From NCBI GenBank assembly GCA_030152305.1, contig JASKOM010000002.1, positions 186,001-250,000 on the forward strand: a stretch of DNA of 64,000 bases, written 5' to 3'. Below the pieces are notes generated by a model. The model had not been told where the DNA came from and made no database searches. It worked only from the letters and a program-made list of their open reading frames with translations. This DNA comes from Campylobacterota bacterium (GTDB lineage Bacteria > Campylobacterota > Campylobacteria > Campylobacterales > Thiovulaceae). Positions 41,368 to 50,286 of the stretch are shown in pieces (within the stretch, counting starts at the first letter, position 1; each line of letters begins with the position of its first letter). The position numbers and the translations under genes were made by a program.

Positions 41368-43029
41368 TTATATTCTCTCTTTTTTAAGATCTTGCAACAT
41401 TTTAAACATCAATCTATTATATTCGTTGTCTATTTTTTGATATTCTCGTGAATATTGTTCAGCATCGATTCGGACAGTTTGAAGAATTTCTTCTGAAAGT
41501 GTTTGAAAACTATTTTTTATATTTGTCGCTAATTCGCTTGAAATTTGACTACCAAAAGTTGAAATATTATTTGACAAAAAGTTTTTTCGATTATCGTCTA
41601 ATACGATTATTATATTTCGCTGATCGATTTGATTATTGTTTGAACTTTTTGGTAATTTATTTTGTTTTTCAGAAAGCACAGAGAAAATTTCCTGTTCAAG
41701 CTGTTTTAATATTGGATAAATTTCAAGATTTAAATCACTAGTTTCTAGCAATTTATATTTTGCATACATATAGTTTTTATGCACAAGTGAAACTCTGTTT
41801 GTTTCATAAAAATCACCGATGAGGTCGCGATGTTTTGTTATCGCATTTAAAATTGCAAAAAGCAAATTGCTATCTATTTTATTGTCAAGATAAAGCTGAA
41901 GAAACTTAGCCGAATTTTCATCATATTGATTTCGTATTTCCTGCCATTCATCGATAATTTCGTTTGCTCGAACCTCATCGATTGATTCGTCAATTGCATT
42001 TTCGAGAAATTTAACTTTTTTAGTTGTTGTGAAAATATCATTTTCACTTATTAAATCTTTAATAAATTTTTCTATATTTTGATATTCGCTTGATAGAATT
42101 GCAAAGTTTTCAAGTTTGGCAACTTTTTTATTATATGAAGATTCAATTACTTCAGCAAAAAGCTTAAAATCAAAATATGTTGAGCTTTGAAATTGAGACA
42201 ATTTAGTAAAATAGCTATTTTCAACTATTAAAATTTGAGATTCGACTTCTTCTTTCAATCCAATAAGTTGTTTTCGAAGATCACTAAAACTGAAATCAGT
42301 GTTTTCAATTATTTTAGATATTCCATTATTAAATAATAATAACTTATTAGAAATATCTTTGAATTTTGATTGAATTTGTGTTGCAACATTAATTTCATTA
42401 ATAAATTTATTTGAAACAAAATCTATTTTATTCAAAATATCATAAATAAATTCAAGAACAAGAGGATAACTTCGATTAACAGGCAAAATATTAAAAGTAT
42501 TAAATTTGCTTTTAGAGAAATCAGAATATAGATTTAATCGATCAGTTATATCTTGATTCTCATTTTTTAATTGAGAATTCTCTGTTTCAAGAAGACTAGT
42601 TTTTGCTTTATAACTTGCAAGTTCTTGTTCAAGACTCGAAATTTGAGTTCGTTCTTCTTTCCATTTTGCAAATATTTCTTTTAAAAGTCCAATTTGGTTT
42701 GAATCACGATCAAAATAAAAAGAAGTCAATTTTGTTAAATATATCAATTCAATTGGTATAGAAGTAAGTTGGTTGCTGTATAAATATAACCCTGTTAAGT
42801 TGGTTAAATATTTAATTGAAGTTGGTATGGAAGTTAATTGATTATAACGAAGATCCATGCTTGTTAAATTTTCTAAATAATAAATTTCATCAGGAATGTA
42901 AGTCATGTCTCTGTTAGAGCAATCTATACTTTTTAAACCTCTTAATCCATCTTCAGTTTGTGGCAAACCTAAATTAAATCTATTACCCCATAATAAAATT
43001 GTATTTACCCAGCTTCTGTCTTCAGCCAT
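41368..43029 (-). CDS. leucine-rich repeat + long coiled-coil protein
   Basis: LTSMDLRYNQLTSIPTSIKYLTNLTGLYLYSNQLTSIP followed by about 400 aa helical region. Confidence 0.7.
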   Translation of the reverse strand: MAEDRSWVNTILLWGNRFNLGLPQTEDGLRGLKSIDCSNRDMTYIPDEIYYLENLTSMDLRYNQLTSIPTSIKYLTNLTGLYLYSNQLTSIPIELIYLTKLTSFYFDRDSNQIGLLKEIFAKWKEERTQISSLEQELASYKAKTSLLETENSQLKNENQDITDRLNLYSDFSKSKFNTFNILPVNRSYPLVLEFIYDILNKIDFVSNKFINEINVATQIQSKFKDISNKLLLFNNGISKIIENTDFSFSDLRKQLIGLKEEVESQILIVENSYFTKLSQFQSSTYFDFKLFAEVIESSYNKKVAKLENFAILSSEYQNIEKFIKDLISENDIFTTTKKVKFLENAIDESIDEVRANEIIDEWQEIRNQYDENSAKFLQLYLDNKIDSNLLFAILNAITKHRDLIGDFYETNRVSLVHKNYMYAKYKLLETSDLNLEIYPILKQLEQEIFSVLSEKQNKLPKSSNNNQIDQRNIIIVLDDNRKNFLSNNISTFGSQISSELATNIKNSFQTLSEEILQTVRIDAEQYSREYQKIDNEYNRLMFKMLQDLKKERI

Positions 43030-43282
43030 TGTGTTTATGCCCTTTCTTTGCTACTTTTTTAGTTTTTATTAAATTAAATTATAACAAAAACAAAACAATG
43101 CTTTTATTTCTATTATCGAGAAAATTTTGAATTTGTAACTTCTTTGTTGTCCGTGCATCGACAAGAAAACTATGAATTATTATTTTTTATTAACTTTATT
43201 TATTGAATTTTATTTTTTGAAAAAGAGGCATTGAGTTATAATTCGAAAAGTTCATTCCTCATATTCTGACACTTTATGAGAA

Positions 43283-44190
43283 ATGAAAAAGATTATAGAA
43301 AGTGGTGAAATTATGGCATACAAATATGAATCTGTGCTGAAATCGTTCGAATACTCGACAGAGAGTTATCAAGTTATTTCTGAATTTTTATTATCAGGCG
43401 ACAAAACTAATCCAAATGTAATGTTAAAAGTTACTGAAATTTCTAAACATTTCAACAAACGACCTAATGACTGGTTTGCTATATCAACAGTTGTTGATTT
43501 CATAAAAGCTCTAGTTCAAATCAAGCTAGACAATCAAGATAAATTGTTTATTAAAGCCTTTATAAAATGGACTAAAAATGAAAATATCACCGTTACAAGC
43601 CTGAATGGTAACGGTAAAAACAACGATTTTTCGGCTATACTTTCAATCCTTAATTCAAAGCAACTATTAAAGCTAATTAAAGAAATTGGATTAGTTTCTG
43701 TAAAGCAAGGTGGAGACAATAAAGAAGGTAAAGCTCTTCAAGGAACTTGGATTCATAGAGACTTAGCAATTGAATATGCTCGTTGGCTTGATCCTAAGTT
43801 CTCAATTTGGATTTCTCAAAAAATTTTAGAACTTGTAAATGATGGTGTTGCTTGGAATGAAATTCGAAATAAGACAAAAAAGATTATTTGCCTTTAACAA
43901 GTGCGATAAAAAAATATGTCGTTCCAGCAAATACGAAAACAAAAGCTGATATTATCTATGGGCAAATTGCAAATTTTATTAATTTGCGAGTTACTCAACA
44001 AAAAGCAAAAGATATTCGCGAAGAACGACATATTCAAGCAAACGAATTAACTCGAGACTATTTCGAAAAATTAGAATTGGATCGAATTGCAAAACTTCAA
44101 ATCTTCGCTGAAATGATAATTTCTCAATTCAAAACAACAGATCTAATAAAATTATCAAATATGATCGCAAACTATGAATATCAAGATTAA
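43283..44190 (+). CDS. KilA-N domain protein split by a -1 frame change at A_AAA_AAG (43876-43882); spans track ORFs 43283..43897 and 43888..44190
   Basis: KilA-N ALQGTWIHRDLAIEYARWLDPKFSIWI; -1 frame continues KKDYLPLTSAIKKYVVPANTKTKADIIYGQIANFINL. Confidence 0.75.
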
Positions 44191-44225
44191 CAAAAAATAA
44201 CTTCACACAAAACGGGCAAATTCGT

Positions 44226-44249
44226 GATTCCGTGCAATGACACGGAATC
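44226..44249. terminator. hairpin GATTCCGTG-caatga-CACGGAATC
   Basis: Perfect 9-bp stem 3' of the KilA-N gene. Confidence 0.55.
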
Positions 44250-44293
44250 TATGAACATTTTAATTTTATATTCCGCCAAATTTACGATTGATT

Positions 44294-45295
44294 TTAAACA
44301 AGTTTTTTTAGAACTTCTAATTTTAATTCAGTTGTGCTGAAAATTTTTTTATTGTTTTTCATGTAATTAGAATTATTATAAATTTCTGGAAATACGAAAA
44401 TATAACAACCAAAATCATTGTTTGTGATAATTTCAGCTTTTGCTTCATTTAAATCTAATCCTGAAGTTATATGAATAAAAATATCAGCTTCACTGTTTGG
44501 TAATTTTTTAAATTGTTTGTATCTTTCTCGTAATGTTCTTTTAGTGGAAACTCCAAATGCTTTATTCTCAATTTTAAAGAAATGATCGTATTCTAATTCG
44601 TTATGATTTTTATCGTGTCTTTTTTGAACATCAACAATACCTATATTCGATAAATGAATTTGAACTAATTCTTCTAAGCTACTTCCAGCTGTTGATTTAA
44701 TAGATTGAGAAATTGATTCTTGAAAAATAATTCCAAAAATAGTATTCGATTCTATGCCAATATCTGATAAAGATTTATATTCATCAAACAATCTATTTAT
44801 AAAATTATTTGAGTAACTTGACGAAAACATAGTTTGAGATTGTAGATTAATTAATTCAAAAAATGAGATTGTAATCAAAGCTCCATTTACACGAAAAGCA
44901 TAAGGTTCTCTTTTTTTCATGGAATCTGTTTTTAAAGATAATAATTCTTGCGGTTGATTAATATCAAAGAAATCTATAATCTTTGAATATTCAAGCAATA
45001 ATGGTTTAAGTTTTATTAAACTTAATGCAAAAGAAAAAATTTTTAATTCCTGTTCATTTGTAATTAAAGCAAATAGCTCTAATATAGATTCTTGTTTATC
45101 ACCTTTTATTTTGTCAATAATTTTTTCATTTACAACTGTTTTAAAAATGTTTATATTAGAAATTTGTTCTCTTAAAATCAAAGTCTGATTTATTTGAGTT
45201 TCAGATAATCCATGACTAGAATTAAGTGTTTTTAAACATGTATAAAACAACAAATTAGAGTCAAACTTTTCTTTTGAAATTTCTATTTTATTCAT
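44294..45295 (-). CDS. putative type II restriction endonuclease
   Basis: Overlaps a C5-methyltransferase gene; ELEYDHFF...AFGVSTKRTLRERYKQF could be a nuclease core. Confidence 0.65.
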   Translation of the reverse strand: MNKIEISKEKFDSNLLFYTCLKTLNSSHGLSETQINQTLILREQISNINIFKTVVNEKIIDKIKGDKQESILELFALITNEQELKIFSFALSLIKLKPLLLEYSKIIDFFDINQPQELLSLKTDSMKKREPYAFRVNGALITISFFELINLQSQTMFSSSYSNNFINRLFDEYKSLSDIGIESNTIFGIIFQESISQSIKSTAGSSLEELVQIHLSNIGIVDVQKRHDKNHNELEYDHFFKIENKAFGVSTKRTLRERYKQFKKLPNSEADIFIHITSGLDLNEAKAEIITNNDFGCYIFVFPEIYNNSNYMKNNKKIFSTTELKLEVLKKLV

Positions 45296-46220
45296 TCAAA
45301 ACCTTTAAAATATTTTTTGCTATTTCTCTAATTACTGCAACGGGAACAGCATTTCCAAACTGTTTATAAAGCTGAACATCGCTAAGACCATTATTTTTAG
45401 CTTTTTCAACATAATCTTTTGGAAAACCTTGAAGTTGTGATGCTTCATAAGGTGTTAATTTTCTTGGATTTTTACCAACTTGTTCAATTAAAATTTCAGA
45501 ACCGTCTTTATAATATCTTGCTGATATCGTATTTGTATATTCTGAATTTTCATTGAATATGTTATAACCAAAACCGTTGCCTTTTTCTTTGTGTTCAGCT
45601 TTTCGTCTTTTATGACCTGTCCATAATTGATCAGAAATAGTATATTTTTCATTAGGATTTGATTCTAAAATATCACCTAGTTTAATAGATTTATTTAATT
45701 TATCGGGAAATTCAAAACTAAAAAATTTATCAAAATCTCTAAATCCAACAATAAATACTCGTTCTCTATTTTGAGGCAATCCAAAATCACGAGCATTTAA
45801 AACTTTATCTTTAAAATAATATCCCAACTGTGATATTCTTTCTGAAATTATTCTAAATGTATTACCATTATCATGTCCTCGTAAGCCTTTGACATTTTCT
45901 AACAAAAAAGCTTTTGGCTGTTTTACTCTTAAAATCTCTTCAATATTAAAAAATAGAGTTCCCCTTGTATCTTCGAAACCTTTTTTATGTCCAGCTTGTG
46001 AAAATGGCTGACAAGGAAAACCTGCTAATAAAATATCATGATCAGGAATATCTTTAGGATCAATTTCGGTGATATCACCATGTGGCATTTCTCCAAAATA
46101 AGATAAATAACTTTTTTGAGCAAATTTGTCTATTTCTGAAGAAAAAACAGCTTGTAGTCCAAGTTCGTCAAAAGGAATTCGCAATCCTCCAGCACCTGCA
46201 AATAAATCAATAAATTTCAT
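45288..46220 (-). CDS. DNA (cytosine-5) methyltransferase
   Basis: MKFIDLFAGAGGLRIPF, GFPCQPFSQAG, FLLENVKGL, QLYKQFGNAVPV. Confidence 0.95.
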   Translation of the reverse strand: MKFIDLFAGAGGLRIPFDELGLQAVFSSEIDKFAQKSYLSYFGEMPHGDITEIDPKDIPDHDILLAGFPCQPFSQAGHKKGFEDTRGTLFFNIEEILRVKQPKAFLLENVKGLRGHDNGNTFRIISERISQLGYYFKDKVLNARDFGLPQNRERVFIVGFRDFDKFFSFEFPDKLNKSIKLGDILESNPNEKYTISDQLWTGHKRRKAEHKEKGNGFGYNIFNENSEYTNTISARYYKDGSEILIEQVGKNPRKLTPYEASQLQGFPKDYVEKAKNNGLSDVQLYKQFGNAVPVAVIREIAKNILKVLNE

Positions 46221-46229
46221 AAAATATTT

Positions 46230-46892
46230 TTATATTCCGCCAAATTTTCTATTTGTTTTATAAAAGTCTTCGATTATATTTTGTAGTTCATTCGGTTTAA
46301 AATCGGGCCAAAGTGTATTCGTAAATCGTAACTCAGCATATTGAACTTGCCATAATAAAAAATTAGAAATTCGCAAATCGCCTCCAGTTCGAATTAATAA
46401 ATCAACTGGATTTATAACATCGAGATATTTATTAATATTTTCTTCTGTTACCTCATCGCGATTATTTATTAATTTTTTAACTGCTCTGACTATTTCATTT
46501 TGACTTCCGTAATTTATTGCCAAATTTTGAACCAACGATTTTTGATCAGCTGTTTCATTTTCTAATTTTTCGATGCTTTTTTGTAATTTATTAGAAAATC
46601 TCGATAAATCGCCAACTGCACGAAACCGAACACCATTTTTTAAATAAGTTTCAAGTTCGCTATCGAGATATTTTGCTAATAAATTCATTAAAAAATCGAC
46701 TTCTAATTTTGGTCTTTTCCAGTTTTCGGTCGAAAAAGCATATAAAGTCAATTCGTTGATATCTGGTCGGTTAGCCGAAAAAGTGGTTATTTCTCGAACG
46801 ACTTCACTGCCAACTCGATGACCGTCAATTCGACCATTGCCATTTTTTTCGCCCCATCGACCGTTGCCATCCATAATAATTGCAATGTGCAT
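46230..46892 (-). CDS. uppS: undecaprenyl diphosphate synthase
   Basis: MHIAIIMDGNGRWGEKNG...HRVGSEVVREI. Confidence 0.95.
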   Translation of the reverse strand: MHIAIIMDGNGRWGEKNGNGRIDGHRVGSEVVREITTFSANRPDINELTLYAFSTENWKRPKLEVDFLMNLLAKYLDSELETYLKNGVRFRAVGDLSRFSNKLQKSIEKLENETADQKSLVQNLAINYGSQNEIVRAVKKLINNRDEVTEENINKYLDVINPVDLLIRTGGDLRISNFLLWQVQYAELRFTNTLWPDFKPNELQNIIEDFYKTNRKFGGI

Positions 46893-46901
46893 TTTTTATT
46901 T

Positions 46902-47720
46902 TTATCCGTTTGCTTTTGCGACAACAGTTCCAAATTTAACATGCTGAAACAAAGAAACTTGCGGTTCTAAAAGACCTTGTTCAGCCAAAATAACAACAGT
47001 TGAACCCATTTTAAAATGTCCCAAATCTATTCCCTGTTTAAATCTCAATGAGTCATATTTAAAAACAGAAATATTATAATTATATTTATAATTTGTTTCG
47101 ATTTTTGGTTCAAATTTGACGACCATTTTTCCGACATTTAAAGCTCCAACAAGAACCATATAAAATAATTTTCCGCTGTCGGTTTGACATTCTAAAATTA
47201 CTCGTTCGTTTTCGACAAATAAATTTAACTTTTTATGCAAATACGGAACATTCACAGGATATAACTTTCCAGGAACATGAATAGCTCGTAAAATTTGTGC
47301 ATCAAATGGCATATGATAATGATGATAATCTCGAGGCGATAAATAAAAATTTATATATTTGCCATTTTCGAGACGAGCGATTTTTTTATTTTCGACATGA
47401 TTTGTTAATAAATCAGATATTTTATAATCCATGCCTTTTATTTGCAAAGCTGAACTTCGTTGAATTTCGCCAAATTGAGTAATCATCGAATCCGATGGAG
47501 AGACAAAATATCGTCCAACTGAAGGCATTAATCTTAATCGTTGTAATTCTCTCGTAAAAAGAGCATTTAAACTTTTATATTCGTTTGGTTGTTGAAACTC
47601 GCTCATGTCTAATTTTAATAATTTAACATAGCTCCAATTTATAAAATTCTGAACAGATTTATTAAATTCGTGTTCGGCAAATTTGCCAAATAATCGCGAA
47701 ATCGCATTTGTCAAAATCAT
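46902..47720 (-). CDS. psd: phosphatidylserine decarboxylase
   Basis: FLSPRDYHHYHMPFDAQI; FKMGSTVVIL. Confidence 0.92.
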   Translation of the reverse strand: MILTNAISRLFGKFAEHEFNKSVQNFINWSYVKLLKLDMSEFQQPNEYKSLNALFTRELQRLRLMPSVGRYFVSPSDSMITQFGEIQRSSALQIKGMDYKISDLLTNHVENKKIARLENGKYINFYLSPRDYHHYHMPFDAQILRAIHVPGKLYPVNVPYLHKKLNLFVENERVILECQTDSGKLFYMVLVGALNVGKMVVKFEPKIETNYKYNYNISVFKYDSLRFKQGIDLGHFKMGSTVVILAEQGLLEPQVSLFQHVKFGTVVAKANG

Positions 47721-47731
47721 TTTTACATCCT

Positions 47732-48571
47732 TTATAAAATTTTATGCAAACTATTTGCACTTTTCATTTTTTCTTCTAATTTTTCCCAATCTTTTTTTTC
47801 GATGAGGTTTTTAAACTGTTCTAATTCATGAGCAAAATAATCAATCGAGTTTAATAAATTATCACGATTTTGCTGAAAAATATCTCGCCACATTTTAGGC
47901 GAACTTTTAGCAAGACGACTCATATCGCGAAAACCACCAGCTGCAAGATTAACGATACTTTCAGGATTTTCTTGATTTAAGACACTATTTGCCAACGAAA
48001 AACTTAAAACATGAGGCAAATGACTAATCCATGAAACATGTTTATCATGATCTTTGCCGTTCATTTTTACGATTCGCATTCCTAAAAATTTAAAAATTTC
48101 TTCACTTTCGAATCGTTGAATTTCACCGCTATCTTCGAGATCGCATAAAACTGCAACACGATTTAAATATAAATTTTTAACACTTGCCGATGGTCCAGAT
48201 TTTTCAGTTCCAGCCATTGGATGAGAAGCAACAAAATTTTTACGAATCTCTTTCGGAATCGAATCGATAATTTCCGACTTTGTGCTACCGAGATCAATAA
48301 TTGTCGTATTATTTTTTATTTTATTTAAATCTATATTTTTAAAAAAAGATACGATTCCTTCAACAGGAATAGCTAAAAAAATAATATCGCAATTTAAAAT
48401 TTCATCTAAATTATCAGCAATTTTATTAACTAATTTTAAATTTAAAGCTTCAATTTCATGATTTTTATTATGATCATAACCGATAATAAAATATTTATCA
48501 CCAGCTTCACAAAGAGCAATACCAATTGAACCACCAATTAGACCAAGTCCAATAATTCCAACTTTTTTCAT
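47732..48571 (-). CDS. tyrA: prephenate dehydrogenase
   Basis: MKKVGIIGLGLIGGSIGIAL; ASHPMAGTEKSGPSA. Confidence 0.9.
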   Translation of the reverse strand: MKKVGIIGLGLIGGSIGIALCEAGDKYFIIGYDHNKNHEIEALNLKLVNKIADNLDEILNCDIIFLAIPVEGIVSFFKNIDLNKIKNNTTIIDLGSTKSEIIDSIPKEIRKNFVASHPMAGTEKSGPSASVKNLYLNRVAVLCDLEDSGEIQRFESEEIFKFLGMRIVKMNGKDHDKHVSWISHLPHVLSFSLANSVLNQENPESIVNLAAGGFRDMSRLAKSSPKMWRDIFQQNRDNLLNSIDYFAHELEQFKNLIEKKDWEKLEEKMKSANSLHKIL

Positions 48572-48748
48572 ATTTATGTTTATTCAGGGCGGAATAAGAA
48601 CCGCACATTCCTTTATTAAAATAATTTGCAATCAAACTATTTGATATTATCTCATATTTTAACAATGGTATTATAAATAATAGTATTAATAAAAAAAATA
48701 TACATATGAAATTTATAAATTTTATAAATAAGTAATCATGTGAAATAT

Positions 48749-48823
48749 GTCATCCCGAAGCGAAGATCCCGTAATTTATTTCGGGATCTTTTATTGTTTC
48801 ACAGAATGGTCGTTCCCTACGAA
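48749..48823. repeat. Rep1 palindrome followed by truncated Rep2 (gaatggtcgttccctacgaa)
   Basis: gtcatcccgaagcgaagatcccgtaatttatttcgggatc; 3' end of cassette D. Confidence 0.75.
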
Positions 48824-48824
48824 A

Positions 48825-49583
48825 TTACAAAACAGCTTTTAACTTCCACTTAATTTGATTATATTTTCCGATTATCAACATTCCAAATTCATTCCCCGAT
48901 GATGTAATTTTCCAAACTCCATTTTCTTGAACTTGAAAACCTTTGTGTTCGAGCATTAAATTAATCTCAACTGGTGATTTATTAATCATTTTGCCAAGTT
49001 CAGTCGGTAAAAAGAATTGTGAATTGAGATCAATTTCGAAATGTTCAAGCGGTGAAAAGTTATGAAACTTTCGATAAAACTTATCAAGTCGGTAAAGAGT
49101 TGTCAGCTTTTTTGATTCGAGGATTTCGATTAAATTTGAAGTTTCGAGAAAATCGTTTTTGAGTTCGATCATTTTTTGAGTTGAATTTCCAATTTCTGGA
49201 AGTTGAAAGTTTTGTGAAATTGAATAATTTCCAGTTTTGCGAATTGACGGAAGAACTTCACGAGTGATCCATCGTTTAAAGATTTTAGCAACTGGTTTTT
49301 TACTTCCAAGAATTGCCGAATATAAACCTGATTCGTTTATCAAAGTTATATCTTTGTGTCCAAATTCTTTGTGTTCCGCAAACAAATTTGATAGTTCCGT
49401 AAATCTTGCGGGACTTATTTTTTGCATATCTTCATCGTCAATATGACTTCGTGTCATCGAATAAGTATCGCTATATTCCAAAGCTGAAGCAATATCTTTT
49501 GCGACAAACCAATAGTTGTGATTAATTGTAATAATTCTAATTATAGAATCCTGAAAATTAAACAGATTAGTTATAATTTGCAA
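48825..49583 (-). CDS. Bro-N domain protein, cassette D
   Basis: YWFVAKDIASALEYSDTYSMTRSHIDDED...LINESGLYSAILGSKKPVAKIFKRWITREVLPSIRKTGNY; shared C-terminal domain. Confidence 0.85.
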   Translation of the reverse strand: MQIITNLFNFQDSIIRIITINHNYWFVAKDIASALEYSDTYSMTRSHIDDEDMQKISPARFTELSNLFAEHKEFGHKDITLINESGLYSAILGSKKPVAKIFKRWITREVLPSIRKTGNYSISQNFQLPEIGNSTQKMIELKNDFLETSNLIEILESKKLTTLYRLDKFYRKFHNFSPLEHFEIDLNSQFFLPTELGKMINKSPVEINLMLEHKGFQVQENGVWKITSSGNEFGMLIIGKYNQIKWKLKAVL

Positions 49584-49686
49584 ATTAAAACCTTTGTTTT
49601 ATTTCCGAATTGTCGTATTTTGAAAGCTATTGCAATTCGGATTGCAATATTTTATTAACTTTTTGCTTAATTAATTGTTAATAATA

Positions 49687-49932
49687 TTAATGTTGAGATA
49701 GAAAATTATTAAGTGAGTTTTTCAAGGTGTTTAGTTCAGCTAACTGTTTTTGTAAATAAAAGATTTCTAACTGCATTTCGAGAGCTTTTTCGACCTGTTT
49801 GCTAATTGAACCTTTGCTTAATAAAACATTTAAACTTGCTGGTTTCATTCCAATTCGTTCCGCTAACTCTTTTTGAGTTATTCCCAATTCGCGACATGTT
49901 TTTTTTACGATATTTTCGGATTCTTCAATCAT
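49687..49932 (-). CDS. small HTH protein, cassette D
   Basis: ENIVKKTCRELGITQKELAERIGMKPASLNVLL. Confidence 0.75.
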   Translation of the reverse strand: MIEESENIVKKTCRELGITQKELAERIGMKPASLNVLLSKGSISKQVEKALEMQLEIFYLQKQLAELNTLKNSLNNFLSQH

Positions 49933-50029
49933 TGAAACCTTTCGTTTTTTATTTCTTAATATTTTACAAAAAATAAAAAATTGAGTCTATTTTGTGGAAT
50001 TTGTCTTTCAGAGCTTTTCGTCTTCCCGA

Positions 50030-50084
50030 AGTGAAGATTCTGTAATAATATTGCAATCGTAGGGAACGGTCTGCGACCGTTCCG
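50030..50084. repeat. Rep1-like fragment followed by full Rep2 palindrome
   Basis: cgtagggaacggtctgcgaccgttccg at 50058-50084. Confidence 0.8.
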
Positions 50085-50170
50085 ATAATTATTCCGTTGA
50101 ATTTGTGTTTCATGAATTGTTTGTTTCGATAATGAAAATGAAAGATTGGTTTTTTTCAGACTTTTTGCGA

Positions 50171-50240
50171 CCCGCGACTAGCCGTCGCGGGGGAAAAGAT
50201 TATTTTGTTTTGTTTGGTCCAGCCACGGCAAAAAGCCGTG
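50171..50240. repeat. two GC-rich hairpins: CCCGCGAC-tagcc-GTCGCGGG and CACGGC-aaaaa-GCCGTG
   Basis: Perfect inverted repeats in an AT-rich intergenic region. Confidence 0.75.
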
Positions 50241-50286
50241 TCTAACGAGATCTGCGAAATTTATATTTATTTTAAAAGCTAAAAAC

